A stretch of DNA of 64,000 nucleotides from NCBI RefSeq assembly GCF_000294775.2, contig NZ_CP015506.1, positions 2,393,501 to 2,457,500 of the forward strand. The letters are read 5' to 3'. The position numbers were made by a program, and so were the translations under genes. The stretch comes from Cytobacillus oceanisediminis 2691. Lineage in GTDB: Bacteria > Bacillota > Bacilli > Bacillales > Cytobacillaceae. The notes under the pieces were generated by a model that saw nothing but the letters and a program-made list of their open reading frames with translations, ran no database searches and had not been told where the DNA came from. Shown here in pieces: positions 15,455-24,081 of this stretch (within the stretch, counting starts at the first letter, position 1; the number at the start of each line of letters is the position of its first letter).

Positions 15455-17767
15455 ATGACACAGCAGAAAAGACAGGCAAAACCGGCAGAGGGTCAGGCAT
15501 ATCATTGGAAAAATGAGCTTGATCAATACGGATACATACAAAATGAAGCAGAATTGCTTAATGTTATTAAAAACATCAATGAAAAGGCAGATCCCGGACT
15601 GCTTTCGGAATTACTGACCATTGCCGCTATTTCACGGTTAAGCAGGTATACAGATGATACTCTTGCCAGTGCATGGCTGCAAAAAGCTGTTGAACTGGAC
15701 AATGGCAATAGTATGGCGGCTGCCCAATTGGGAAAATCGGAATGGAAAAATAAAAGCAATCTTCTTGAAACCCTGACTTTCCCGCCGATTCGGGAGACCG
15801 ATAACAGGGCAGCAAAAAAGAAGACAGCTGAGCAATTTATAGAAATTTGCAGAAGCTTTATCAACAAATCAGATGATGAGTTAGAAGATCTGCAGAAAAA
15901 GCAGCATGCCTATGAGGATGTGGAATACCGGAAGCTGACTGAAATACTTGAAAAAGCTATTGAAGAAACAGCTTTTCTTTTAAAAGCATCTGAAGAATAT
16001 GAGCAATCTATATCCGGTGTTTTTCATACTTCAACCTACTACACCGATATGAAAAAGCACTTGAATGCCATTAACAGACTTAAAGGTGAATGGAAAGAGA
16101 TATTTGATGCGGAGGAAGAAGAATCTGATTTATCAAAAGATCCCTTGGATGAACTTAATGAAATGGTTGGCCTGCACTCGGTCAAAAGCAGAGTTCATGA
16201 CTTTTACCGTTTTTTAAAATATCAAAACGAACGTAAGTCACTTGGTTTTCAAACGAAAGATGAACTTAGCCTCAATATGATACTAACTGGCAATCCAGGT
16301 ACAGGCAAAACAACTATTGCCCGGCTTTTAGCAAAGATTTATCATAGCCTGGGTGTATTGCCGCGGGAAGAAGTGATTGAAGCAGATCGGTCACAGCTGG
16401 TTGGCGGATTTGTCGGGCAAACAGAGGAAAATGTCAGGGCGGCAGTTGAAAAGGCAATCGGTGGGGTGCTGTTCATTGATGAGGCGTACAGCTTAAAGCG
16501 TGAGGGACAGACAGGCAGCGATTATGGACAAACAGCCATTGATACTCTTGTATCGCTGATGACCGGGACTGAATATGGGGGGAAGTTTGCGGTTATCATG
16601 GCCGGTTATCCAGAAGAGATGAGACAATTTCTGGACAGCAATCCTGGCCTTCGGAGCCGTTTTCCAGAGTCAAATTTTATTGCACTGCCTGATTATTCTA
16701 ATGTGGAGCTTCTCCAGATTGCTGAAAAGCTGTCTGCGGATAATGATTATGTCCTTACGGAAGGAGCAAAGCAGGAACTGGGCAAACGAATTGAAAAAGA
16801 GCGGGTTGATGATACGTTCGGAAATGCCAGGACCGTCAGAAACATTGTTCTTGATGCCATTTTTAGAAAAGGCTCCCAAGCTAAAATGAACGAAAACATC
16901 ATGTCATATACACTCCTGGAAAAAGAAGATTTTGAAAGTGAAGAAGAAGAAAAGGTAATGAATCCTCAAGAGCAGCTTGCCCAGTTAATCGGACTTGAAA
17001 CAGTCAAAACAGAAGTTCAAAACTTAGTGTCATTTGTTAAGATGCAGCAGCTGCGCCGTGAAAGAGGGCTACCTGTAGTCCCTATCCAGCTGCATTCAGT
17101 ATTTACCGGTAATCCGGGGACAGGGAAAACGACTGTAGCCAAGATTTATGCAGAATTGCTGGAGGAATGCGGATTTCTTAAACGAGGACATTTGATGGTT
17201 GCGAGCCGTGCGGATTTTGTAGCTGGCTATGTAGGCCAAACCGCCATCAAAACAAAGAAAAAGATAAGAGAGGCATTAGGTGGCGTCCTATTCATCGATG
17301 AGGCCTATTCACTTCTTTCCCAGACATCAGGAGATTTCGGAAAAGAAGTCATCGATACATTAGTGGATGAAATGACAAAACATAACGAAAATCTTGTCGT
17401 TGTTTTAGCAGGCTATCCAAATGAAATGGAGAAGCTATTGTCAAGCAATCCCGGGTTAAAGTCCCGATTTAAAAAGTTCTTTCATTTTAAGGATTATTCA
17501 ACGGCAGAGCTCTTGGAAATAATCATTTCGTATGCTGGACAATATGAATATACGCCTACGGAAGAAGCGAGGGACTACCTTAACCGCACTTTATCAAAGA
17601 TCGAAATAAATGGGAACGGACGTTTTGCCGCCAACCTTGCGGATGAGGCGATTCAGGCACAGGCAATGAGAATTGTATCAGCAATTGATGAGGATATTGA
17701 GCAGGTTAGCATTTTGGAAAAAGAAGATTTCGAAATCGCTTTAAATAAGATAAGCAAAGGGGAATAG
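15455..17767 (+). CDS. Double AAA+ ATPase, SpoVK/CbbX-like
   Basis: A 770-residue cytoplasmic protein with an alpha-helical N-terminal region (residues 1-220, TPR-like) and two tandem AAA+ modules of the SpoVK/CbbX type. Walker A motifs are GNPGTGKTTIARLLAK (near residue 278) and GNPGTGKTTVAKIYAE (near 551). Walker B motifs GGVLFIDEAYSL are near 338 and 612. Arginine-finger regions NPGLRSRFPESNF and NPGLKSRFKKFFH occur in each. SpoVK itself has a single module. The protein probably acts as a ring-shaped remodelling chaperone; its client is unknown. It is inserted between tlp and yneP relative to B. subtilis and is two bases from yneP, suggesting co-transcription. Confidence 0.9.
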   Translation: MTQQKRQAKPAEGQAYHWKNELDQYGYIQNEAELLNVIKNINEKADPGLLSELLTIAAISRLSRYTDDTLASAWLQKAVELDNGNSMAAAQLGKSEWKNKSNLLETLTFPPIRETDNRAAKKKTAEQFIEICRSFINKSDDELEDLQKKQHAYEDVEYRKLTEILEKAIEETAFLLKASEEYEQSISGVFHTSTYYTDMKKHLNAINRLKGEWKEIFDAEEEESDLSKDPLDELNEMVGLHSVKSRVHDFYRFLKYQNERKSLGFQTKDELSLNMILTGNPGTGKTTIARLLAKIYHSLGVLPREEVIEADRSQLVGGFVGQTEENVRAAVEKAIGGVLFIDEAYSLKREGQTGSDYGQTAIDTLVSLMTGTEYGGKFAVIMAGYPEEMRQFLDSNPGLRSRFPESNFIALPDYSNVELLQIAEKLSADNDYVLTEGAKQELGKRIEKERVDDTFGNARTVRNIVLDAIFRKGSQAKMNENIMSYTLLEKEDFESEEEEKVMNPQEQLAQLIGLETVKTEVQNLVSFVKMQQLRRERGLPVVPIQLHSVFTGNPGTGKTTVAKIYAELLEECGFLKRGHLMVASRADFVAGYVGQTAIKTKKKIREALGGVLFIDEAYSLLSQTSGDFGKEVIDTLVDEMTKHNENLVVVLAGYPNEMEKLLSSNPGLKSRFKKFFHFKDYSTAELLEIIISYAGQYEYTPTEEARDYLNRTLSKIEINGNGRFAANLADEAIQAQAMRIVSAIDEDIEQVSILEKEDFEIALNKISKGE

Positions 17768-17769
17768 GT

Positions 17770-18207
17770 ATGCTCATTTCAACAAAAGAAATAGAAGTAA
17801 GGTATGCAGAAACAGATCAAATGGGAGTCGTGTATCACGCCAATTATCTGGTTTGGATGGAGCTTGGCCGGACACAGATCATAAAAGACCTTGGATTCAG
17901 TTATGCTGAAATGGAGAAGGATGGCATCATTTCGCCTGTTCTGGATATCCTGGCTTCCTACAAGAAACCATTGCGCTACGGTAAAACCGCGACGATAAAA
18001 ACGTGGATTGAAGAGTATGACGGGTTCCGCGTCAGCTATGGATATGAAATATACAATGATGAAGGAGACCTTGCAGTAACAGGCTTGTCCAAGCATGTTT
18101 GCGTCAAAAAGGATAATTTCCGGCCGATATCAATTAAAAAGAAATATCCTGATTGGCATGAAGCATATGAAGAAGCTAAAAAGCAGCCTGAGAGTGCTGT
18201 CAAATAA
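17770..18207 (+). CDS. yneP: Acyl-CoA thioesterase, hotdog fold (YneP)
   Basis: A 145-residue 4-hydroxybenzoyl-CoA thioesterase-like protein: EVRYAETDQMGVVYHANYLV carries the catalytic aspartate region of the family, followed by WMELGRTQIIKDLGFSYAEM. One hotdog domain, expected to work as a tetramer hydrolysing acyl-CoA esters. The order yneP-yneQ-yneR matches B. subtilis. It starts two bases after the AAA+ gene, with AAAGGGGAATAGGT as Shine-Dalgarno site. Confidence 0.9.
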   Translation: MLISTKEIEVRYAETDQMGVVYHANYLVWMELGRTQIIKDLGFSYAEMEKDGIISPVLDILASYKKPLRYGKTATIKTWIEEYDGFRVSYGYEIYNDEGDLAVTGLSKHVCVKKDNFRPISIKKKYPDWHEAYEEAKKQPESAVK

Positions 18208-18240
18208 TTTTGCCTGCTGCTTAAAGGATGGAGAAAATAT

Positions 18241-18540
18241 ATGGCATTCGGTCTTCGCAGAAAAGATCTTCAGGAATGGAAGATGAAAATTGATCATGGA
18301 GAAATTGCTTTTTTAACCCATTATTGGATAGATGATCGTTTCCCAGGCTGTAAAACGGTCACAAAGGTCGGATGTTCGGATCTGAAGAAATTGATAGAAT
18401 GGGGAGAAACACATGGCCTAAAGCCTGAGTGGATTGATTATCGGAATGATGGGTACTCGCACTATGATTTGATTGGTGCCAGGCAGAAAGAAATCCTTGA
18501 AAAGGAAAAGCTTTGGGAGCAGCTGGAAAGGCTGAAATGA
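18241..18540 (+). CDS. yneQ: Conserved protein YneQ
   Basis: A 99-residue protein starting MAFGLRRKDLQEWKMKIDHG, with HYWIDDRFPGCKTVTKVGC and WGETHGLKPEWIDYRNDGYS. Conserved in bacilli at this position; function unknown. GGATGGAGA precedes the ATG. Length and place fit YneQ. It lies downstream of yneP with a 33-base gap and ends in a terminator shared with the convergent yneR. Confidence 0.85.
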   Translation: MAFGLRRKDLQEWKMKIDHGEIAFLTHYWIDDRFPGCKTVTKVGCSDLKKLIEWGETHGLKPEWIDYRNDGYSHYDLIGARQKEILEKEKLWEQLERLK

Positions 18541-18541
18541 A

Positions 18542-18570
18542 AAAGAAGCAGGCCGGATCTGCTTCTTTTA
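18542..18570. terminator. Bidirectional terminator between yneQ and yneR
   Basis: AAAAGAAGCAG (18542-18552) pairs with CTGCTTCTTTT (18560-18570) around loop GCCGGAT; A/T-runs on both sides. Confidence 0.9.
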
Positions 18571-18861
18571 CCCATTGTTATATTTGAATTCAGGTTCCTG
18601 TGCTTTCTCATTAAATGTCACCAATAAATCATGATTATCAAAGTACCATAAGTCCTTTTCTTCAATAAAATAAGTAATTCCGTTTTTTTCAGTCTGGACT
18701 CCTGCGTTATGTGGGTGTTCATTAGAGACTCCTAATGAAAATCCCTGCTGGACAGTACTGCACCCGCCATATCTTGCAAAAAAGCGGACGAAGTCACCCT
18801 TATTCAAGAGCATTTCCTCCTGATACCATTGGGCAGCCTGATCTTCAATATGTATGTTCAT
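18568..18861 (-). CDS. yneR: HesB/IscA-like protein (YneR)
   Basis: A 97-residue protein of the HesB-like (Fe-S biogenesis) fold: MNIHIEDQAAQWYQEEMLLN, then FVRFFARYGGCSTVQQGFSL and ITYFIEEKDLWYFDNHDLLV. Only one cysteine (GGCST) corresponds to the three of true A-type carriers, as in other YneR-type proteins, so iron-sulfur transfer is doubtful. The start at 18861 is set by GGAGGAGGAATTTCAA directly upstream; a longer frame to 18969 has no support. It converges with yneQ. Confidence 0.87.
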   Translation of the reverse strand: MNIHIEDQAAQWYQEEMLLNKGDFVRFFARYGGCSTVQQGFSLGVSNEHPHNAGVQTEKNGITYFIEEKDLWYFDNHDLLVTFNEKAQEPEFKYNNG

Positions 18862-18959
18862 TTGAAATTCCTCCTCCTGGGTGATAGTCATATTATAGGC
18901 TAGTTTTTCTTTATGCGCGAATATAATGTTTTCATAAAATGAATTGATGGGGTGATTAG

Positions 18960-19220
18960 ATGAATTCATTTCGTTTTTTTAATATCTTAGGTGCCGCTCT
19001 GTTTACAGGCATAGCCCTCCAGGTGTTCATTCAAACGGATGGTACTAAAAAATTAACTGAATCAGGGATTTTTTTAACTGTATCAGCTCTATTGTATTTT
19101 GCCCTTACATTTATCTTTCATAAAAGCAAAAATCTTTTCGTCCCCCTGATGGCAGTTTTGGTTCTGCTATCTGTTGGCATGGTTTTTCTTCAGGAGCTGG
19201 TATTTGGAGGAGGACATTAA
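18960..19220 (+). CDS. Small membrane protein, three predicted passes
   Basis: An 86-residue protein, MNSFRFFNILGAALFTGIAL, with three hydrophobic stretches (residues 6-24, 38-52, 60-80) and a glycine-histidine end (VFGGGH). GGGGTGAT precedes the ATG. Divergent from yneR, with only 98 bases between starts, so the two promoters are close together. Not recognised; function unknown. Confidence 0.65.
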   Translation: MNSFRFFNILGAALFTGIALQVFIQTDGTKKLTESGIFLTVSALLYFALTFIFHKSKNLFVPLMAVLVLLSVGMVFLQELVFGGGH

Positions 19221-19282
19221 TAATTTGGCAAAGTAGGATGTGTATCCAGCTATGCTTATTAAGCTACTTTAATCCTATACAT

Positions 19283-19311
19283 AAAAAGGACTTGCTGCTG
19301 TCAGAAGTCCT
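19283..19311 (-). terminator. Terminator after the CPBP protease gene
   Basis: AGGACTT (19287-19293) pairs with AAGTCCT (19305-19311). In minus-strand direction it is followed by a T-run (complement of 19283-19287). Confidence 0.7.
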
Positions 19312-19315
19312 GCTT

Positions 19316-20128
19316 TTAACCTGGAAAAGGGATGAATCCGCTTAGAATCATAAATACATTCATGGCAATATGCCATATGACAGCCGGAAAAATGCTTCGG
19401 GATTTTACTGTAATGGCGGCATAAAAAACTCCGCCAAAAGCAAACAGCAGACATGAGATAAAAGAGTAGCCTAGCATTATATGGGAAAAACCGAACGCCA
19501 GCCCAGAAAAAAGGACAGCTGTCTTTTCTCCTGAAATCTCCGACATTCTGGATAAGATGATTCCTCTCCATAAGAGCTCTTCCATCATTCCATTAATGAT
19601 GGAGAAGCCAATCAGGAATATGATAAAGTCCCTGGTTAAGGAGTTTTCAGCTAAAAAAATTGAATACGCAAATGAAGCAAAATTAATCATGATAGCAACC
19701 ACAAGAAAATGTTTTATTTTTAATGAATGGAAGCCGCTCCATATGAATGGAAAAAATATCTGGGAATTCCAATCCGGCTTCCGCCAAAAAGGAATGGCAG
19801 TTTTGTTAAATTTTTTTGAGATATAAACAAGAAGAAGGATAGGGATCAACAGTAGAATCCGATTGAAAATCATTAAAATGGAGTGTTGAAAAGACAGTGC
19901 ATCTAGCATTTTATCGCCGTAAAGAAACAGTAGACTGCCTGTTAAATACCCTGCAATGATCCAGGGAAAAACACGTTCCTGCTCTGAAGTCAATAGTAAA
20001 AAAATGATAAGCCCAAAACAAAGTATGAAAGCGAAAGCAAAAAGTTTGTATTGAAAAAGCAATATTGCAGCTGTGAATATACATAATTGCAAATAAGGAA
20101 AAGACTTATTAACATAAGCGGTTTTCAT
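19316..20128 (-). CDS. CPBP-family intramembrane metalloprotease (CAAX-like)
   Basis: A 270-residue integral membrane protein with about eight hydrophobic segments and the three family motifs: MMEELLWRGII (EExxxR), FGFSHIMLG (FxxxH) and WHIAMNVF (HxxxN/B). Such enzymes process prenylated or other membrane peptides and sometimes give bacteriocin self-immunity. The start is placed at ATG 20128 (MKTAYVNKSFPYLQL) because AAAGGAGGTCTGATC lies before it. No peptide or bacteriocin gene is seen beside it. Confidence 0.9.
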   Translation of the reverse strand: MKTAYVNKSFPYLQLCIFTAAILLFQYKLFAFAFILCFGLIIFLLLTSEQERVFPWIIAGYLTGSLLFLYGDKMLDALSFQHSILMIFNRILLLIPILLLVYISKKFNKTAIPFWRKPDWNSQIFFPFIWSGFHSLKIKHFLVVAIMINFASFAYSIFLAENSLTRDFIIFLIGFSIINGMMEELLWRGIILSRMSEISGEKTAVLFSGLAFGFSHIMLGYSFISCLLFAFGGVFYAAITVKSRSIFPAVIWHIAMNVFMILSGFIPFPG

Positions 20129-20177
20129 GATCAGACCTCCTTTGCCTACAAAATATTTTACCATTTTTTACACAAAA

Positions 20178-20197
20178 AAAGCGCCAAAAAGCGCTTT
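20178..20197 (-). terminator. Terminator overlapping the capA-like stop codon
   Basis: AAAGCGC / GCGCTTT with a short A loop; read on the minus strand, it ends in a run of seven T (complement of 20174-20180). Confidence 0.7.
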
Positions 20198-21353
20198 ATT
20201 GAACATGATCGAGCATATGTGCCATAATTTCGCTGTATTTCGACTCTGCATTGGGAAGGCCATAGCCGCCAGCATCCTTCAATGGTACTACCCGATATTT
20301 TGGCTGTTTATTACTTACGTATGTTGGGATGAACCGCGGATTGGAAAGTTCAATATCGACCCCGTTTTGATCAATATATTTCGTAATCTCCACAGTTGCA
20401 ATACCGCCTATGTCCTTGTAATCATTAATCTGGCCGGATAAAAAATTGCCTAGAGAGTATACAACAAGAGATTTCCGTCCGTCTTTCCTGTCAATCCATT
20501 CCATTGGCTGCAGTACATGTGGATGGTGTCCGAAAATAATATCCACACCATCATTTGCGAGGACCTCTGCCAGTTCCTTTTGTTCCTCTGTGGGCTGAAG
20601 CTGGTATTCATTTCCCCAATGCATACTCATAACAACTACGTCAGCTTCATCTTTTGCCCGGTTAATTTCCTCTTTCATTGCTGTTCTATCAATGAGGTTA
20701 ACGAGATAATCTTTTCCTGCCGGAACGGGAATTCCGTTTGTACCATATGTGTAAGAAAGATAAGCAACTTTAATTCCGTTTTTGTTTATTACCTTCAAGG
20801 TTTGCTGTTCGCTGGGTGTTCTGTTTGTTCCCACATGCGGCAATCCTATCTGATCCAAATAATCCAGGGATGTTTTCAATCCTTTTTCTCCCTTATCGAG
20901 TGAATGGTTATTGGCAGTTGAAACTATGTCAACACCAGCCTCAATGAGGGCGTCTCCCACTTCCTGAGGGCTGTTGAACATGGGGTAACTGGAAATTCCT
21001 ATTTCCGGACCTCCCAAAATAGTTTCTTGATTGGCAAGCAGGATGTCGGGCGTTTTTAATAGCGTTTTTGCATGCTCAAACATTGGTTTGAAATCATAGC
21101 CTGTTTTTGTTTTTGCAACATTATATACCCTGTCATGAATAAGGATGTCGCCAATTGCTCCCAATGTCGCCTTCTCTATAAGCATTTTATTAACCGCGGT
21201 GGTTTCTCTGTTTTCCATATGAAATTGAGCAGGTTTTGCTTCAGCTGCCTCCGCTTTATTCTCTGTGTGCAATTGATAGATGAATAAAGCCGAACAAATA
21301 ATTAACATTGTACAGATGACTGTGGATAGTAAGAAGGCATTACTGAACTTCAT
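20196..21353 (-). CDS. CapA-family metallophosphatase-like protein
   Basis: A 385-residue protein: N-terminal signal anchor (SNAFLLSTVICTMLIICSAL), about 40 residues of linker, then a PGA_cap domain of the calcineurin-like fold with ATLGAIGDILIHDRVY (metal-binding D), DILLANQETILGG, IVSTANNHSLDKGEKGL and GHHPHVLQPMEW. Related proteins (CapA/PgsA/YwtB) take part in poly-gamma-glutamate capsule export. No capB/capC genes are here, so the role is probably as a stand-alone secreted enzyme. An anchor places it outside the membrane. Confidence 0.88.
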   Translation of the reverse strand: MKFSNAFLLSTVICTMLIICSALFIYQLHTENKAEAAEAKPAQFHMENRETTAVNKMLIEKATLGAIGDILIHDRVYNVAKTKTGYDFKPMFEHAKTLLKTPDILLANQETILGGPEIGISSYPMFNSPQEVGDALIEAGVDIVSTANNHSLDKGEKGLKTSLDYLDQIGLPHVGTNRTPSEQQTLKVINKNGIKVAYLSYTYGTNGIPVPAGKDYLVNLIDRTAMKEEINRAKDEADVVVMSMHWGNEYQLQPTEEQKELAEVLANDGVDIIFGHHPHVLQPMEWIDRKDGRKSLVVYSLGNFLSGQINDYKDIGGIATVEITKYIDQNGVDIELSNPRFIPTYVSNKQPKYRVVPLKDAGGYGLPNAESKYSEIMAHMLDHVQ

Positions 21354-21496
21354 AAAAATTATCCCCTTAATATAGAGTATAAAGATATATTAATAGTCTA
21401 ATTTTAATATGAAATTTTTCAATTTTCATCATATTTCTGCATTTTTTCAATTTTACATGGCATAATTTGATTTATTTTGAAATCGGTTTAATAAAT

Positions 21497-22573
21497 TCAG
21501 TTACTAATTAACGGAAGTTCAATTTCGAAAATAGTGCCCTGTGACATTTTCGAATAAACATTTATCTTGCCATCATGCTCTTCAATTATTTTTTGGCATA
21601 TGGATAGACCGATGCCGGTTCCTTTTTCTTTTGTTGTATAGAATGGGACGAACAATTTGCTTATTGTTTTTTCTGACATTCCCAATCCATTATCTTGGAT
21701 GGTGATGGATACTTTTTGGTTAAGGGCTTTTGCTTTAAGATCTATTTTTCCTTCTGGAGCAGGAATGCTTTCACATGCTTCCATTGCATTTCTAATAATA
21801 TTGATGAGGACCTGCTTTATCTGCTTCACATCACCATAGAAAATGGGATTATTAGGGCAAAGGCATACAGAAAGGTTAATATTTCTAATATGCGCCTCGC
21901 TTTCAAAGAATATTTTCATTTCCTTAACTAATCTGTTGACTTCTATTTCCGTTCTTTTGTTTTGAGGAGGTTTTGATGCATTTAAGAATTCATATATTAT
22001 ATCATTTGCCCGATTAATTTCTTCAATTGCAATCTCAGCGTACTGTTCTTTTCCGATTTCTAATAAATAAGGCTTCAAAAGCTGTAAAAATCCTTTTACA
22101 GTTGTTAGGGGATTCCGGATCTCATGTGCAATCCCCGCTAACTGTCCAGCATCAGCTGAATAGTCAGATATCAAAACAGTTTCTTTATTCTCTTTCACTG
22201 CTTTATTTAAGTGTTTCTTTTTTTCTTTTAATTGGTAATTAACGCGGTGCAGCCTTTTTTGCATGTGCTCCGCCATCTTTCTTAATTCCTCATCTTCTGA
22301 AGAGAGGGTAAAACAAAAAAGATGATAGTGCGCAGCATCACTTTTTTCTAGATGAATTCTATATGGAAGAATGCTATTACCTATTTTAAGTTTAAAAATG
22401 CCAGATTCATTTTTCTTTAATAGATTGTTGAATCTGCTAATATCTTCTGTTGCCAAAAATTCAGTAAACACTCCTTCAGCACTTATTAATGATGAAGTGA
22501 GTATTCTTAGGTTATGATCAATGAAAAAGTACGGGAAGGAAACATTTTCCAGTTGGCCTTGAGTTTTATCCAT
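21497..22573 (-). CDS. Orphan sensor histidine kinase, sporulation-kinase type
   Basis: A 358-residue soluble kinase. The N-terminal 120 residues form a PAS-like sensing region (FPYFFIDHNLRILTSSLISA), followed by a coiled coil (KMAEHMQKRLHRVNYQLKEK). The HisKA box is LAGIAHEIRNPLTTVKGFLQ with the phosphorylated histidine. The HATPase domain has INIIRNAMEAC (N box), IQDNGLGMSE (G1) and KGTGIGLSICQKIIEEH (G2). The H-box wording IAHEIRNPLTTVKGFLQLL is typical of KinA-E-like phosphorelay kinases feeding Spo0F. No response regulator gene is adjacent and no membrane segment is present. The signal is unknown. Confidence 0.9.
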   Translation of the reverse strand: MDKTQGQLENVSFPYFFIDHNLRILTSSLISAEGVFTEFLATEDISRFNNLLKKNESGIFKLKIGNSILPYRIHLEKSDAAHYHLFCFTLSSEDEELRKMAEHMQKRLHRVNYQLKEKKKHLNKAVKENKETVLISDYSADAGQLAGIAHEIRNPLTTVKGFLQLLKPYLLEIGKEQYAEIAIEEINRANDIIYEFLNASKPPQNKRTEIEVNRLVKEMKIFFESEAHIRNINLSVCLCPNNPIFYGDVKQIKQVLINIIRNAMEACESIPAPEGKIDLKAKALNQKVSITIQDNGLGMSEKTISKLFVPFYTTKEKGTGIGLSICQKIIEEHDGKINVYSKMSQGTIFEIELPLISN

Positions 22574-22795
22574 TTAATTCTTCATCCTAACTTTAACGTT
22601 TTTGGCTGAAATTTTAGCCTAAACTAATGTATGGCGAAAGATATCAATTTATGTTTCTTTATGTATAAAAATTGTTATATAGGCTTTATAGTATATGTTT
22701 CTAGGCCTTTGTAATCAGTATAATATTCCTTTAACACTTTATTCAAATAAACTAGACTGAAATATCAGAAAATAATTTAAGAATTAGAAAATTAG

Positions 22796-22825
22796 ACAAA
22801 AAAATACAGCAGATCTAGTCTGCTG
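22796..22825 (-). terminator. Terminator after plsY
   Basis: CAGCAGA (22807-22813), loop TCTAG, TCTGCTG (22819-22825), followed on the minus strand by a T-run. The remaining bases 22574-22795 are AT-rich and show no other element I can support. Confidence 0.82.
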
Positions 22826-22845
22826 CATTGCAGGCTGGCTGGTTT

Positions 22846-23430
22846 TCAGCCAAGCCATTTTATTTTGGGCTCGGTTTTGTCCCTGATTCGTTTAATATTT
22901 TCCCTATGTCTGTAAATAACAAAGATGCCAAGTATAGATACTACTATAATTAGTGGAATGTCCCATATAATTAGTGCGTAAATGATGGATGCCAGTGCTG
23001 CCAGAATAGAGGACAAGGACACGTACTTGGTTATGTAAAGGCTTAGAAAGAAAACACCCAATATGATAAGAAACATTAAGGGAACATAGGCTAACAGCAC
23101 TCCCCCCGATGTAGCGACTGCTTTACCACCGCGAAAGCCGGCAAACAGCGGATACATGTGCCCAATAACTGCAAAAACTCCTGCAGCAAGATGATGCATG
23201 TCCGATCCAAAGAAAAAGGGCAGGGATGCAGCAAGGGTGCCTTTTAAGATATCTGCTATGGTCACAATCATGCCGGCCTTAACACCAAGGGTCCGGAAAG
23301 TATTAGTTCCGCCTAAATTTCCGCTGCCATGCTCACGGATATCCACTCCATAAAAAAGTTTTCCTACTATTAAACCAGAAGGAATGGAGCCCAGTAAGTA
23401 AGCTAAAATAATGATAATTCCATAAATCAT
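22846..23430 (-). CDS. plsY: Glycerol-3-phosphate acyltransferase PlsY
   Basis: Transfers acyl groups from acyl-phosphate to glycerol-3-phosphate, the first step of phospholipid synthesis. The 194-residue membrane protein has five to six passes and the conserved loops [27 protein letters not shown], and [15 protein letters not shown]. In B. subtilis plsY (yneS) is next to yneT-parE-parC; here the next backbone gene, yneT, lies 29 kb away, which marks the left border of an inserted region. Confidence 0.95.
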   Translation of the reverse strand: MIYGIIIILAYLLGSIPSGLIVGKLFYGVDIREHGSGNLGGTNTFRTLGVKAGMIVTIADILKGTLAASLPFFFGSDMHHLAAGVFAVIGHMYPLFAGFRGGKAVATSGGVLLAYVPLMFLIILGVFFLSLYITKYVSLSSILAALASIIYALIIWDIPLIIVVSILGIFVIYRHRENIKRIRDKTEPKIKWLG

Positions 23431-23626
23431 AAAAACTCTCCTTCATACTTTCTATGTTAGTATATTGTACCATGTGAGCAAACCTGCATACCATGTGCAA
23501 ATAAAAAGTTGTCCAATTTATTTCAGGGAGGTTTTTCAAACTCTCTGGCTTGTGTTTGACATGATTAACAGCGGGTATTAGTAGACTGTCACAGCAATCA
23601 AATCTATATAAAGGAGAGATTCAAGC

Positions 23627-23950
23627 ATGGAACAGAATGTGAATAACGTAAATGGACAAGCAGGCAATGTAGAGGAAAAACTCAGTAATATGGGAAGCGA
23701 AAAGAAAGATGAAATTCTTTCAAGCTTTGACGGTTTTAAAGAATATTTAAGCGGAAAGGTCTCCCTGGGCCAGAAAATGGGCATGGATGAGGAACAGCTC
23801 GCGAACACAGCTCAAAAGGTAGGCGATTATCTGGCTTCCAAAGAAGATCCAAGAAACAGGGAAGAAAAGCTTCTGCAGGAATTGTGGAAGGTAGGAACTG
23901 AAGAAGAAAAGCATAAACTATCTCATATGCTTGTAAAGCTTGTAGGTTAA
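23627..23950 (+). CDS. DUF3243 protein (YmfJ-like)
   Basis: A 107-residue acidic, helical protein. After a polar 35-residue lead (MEQNVNNVNGQAGNVEEKLS) comes the DUF3243 domain: FDGFKEYLSGKVSLGQKMGM, then DYLASKEDPRNREEKLLQEL and HKLSHMLVKLV. Family members occur in many bacilli (YmfJ); no biochemical function is known to me. AAAGGAGAGA precedes the ATG, and a terminator follows. Confidence 0.8.
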   Translation: MEQNVNNVNGQAGNVEEKLSNMGSEKKDEILSSFDGFKEYLSGKVSLGQKMGMDEEQLANTAQKVGDYLASKEDPRNREEKLLQELWKVGTEEEKHKLSHMLVKLVG

Positions 23951-23962
23951 AATATATATCTT

Positions 23963-23993
23963 TAAAGGCGAAGGCGCAGGCCTTCGTCTTTTA
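23963..23993 (+). terminator. Terminator after the DUF3243 gene
   Basis: AAGGCGAAGGC pairs with GCCTTCGTCTT around GCAG, followed by a T-run. Confidence 0.75.
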
Positions 23994-24049
23994 TATTGAG
24001 TGAAGGCGTATAGATGAGTTTACAATAGTCAAAAATGGTCTATATATAG

Positions 24050-24081
24050 TTATCGCAGTCTAGCGGGTAGGGGGAGTCCTG
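24050..24081 (+). repeat. Partial copy of the 7078-7224 structured element
   Basis: TTATCGCAGTCTA (24050-24062) is identical to 7078-7090, and the next bases (GCGGGTAGGGGGAGTCC) remain similar before the similarity ends at the start of the phospholipase D-like gene. The AGGGGGAG in this fragment serves as that gene's ribosome binding site. Confidence 0.5.
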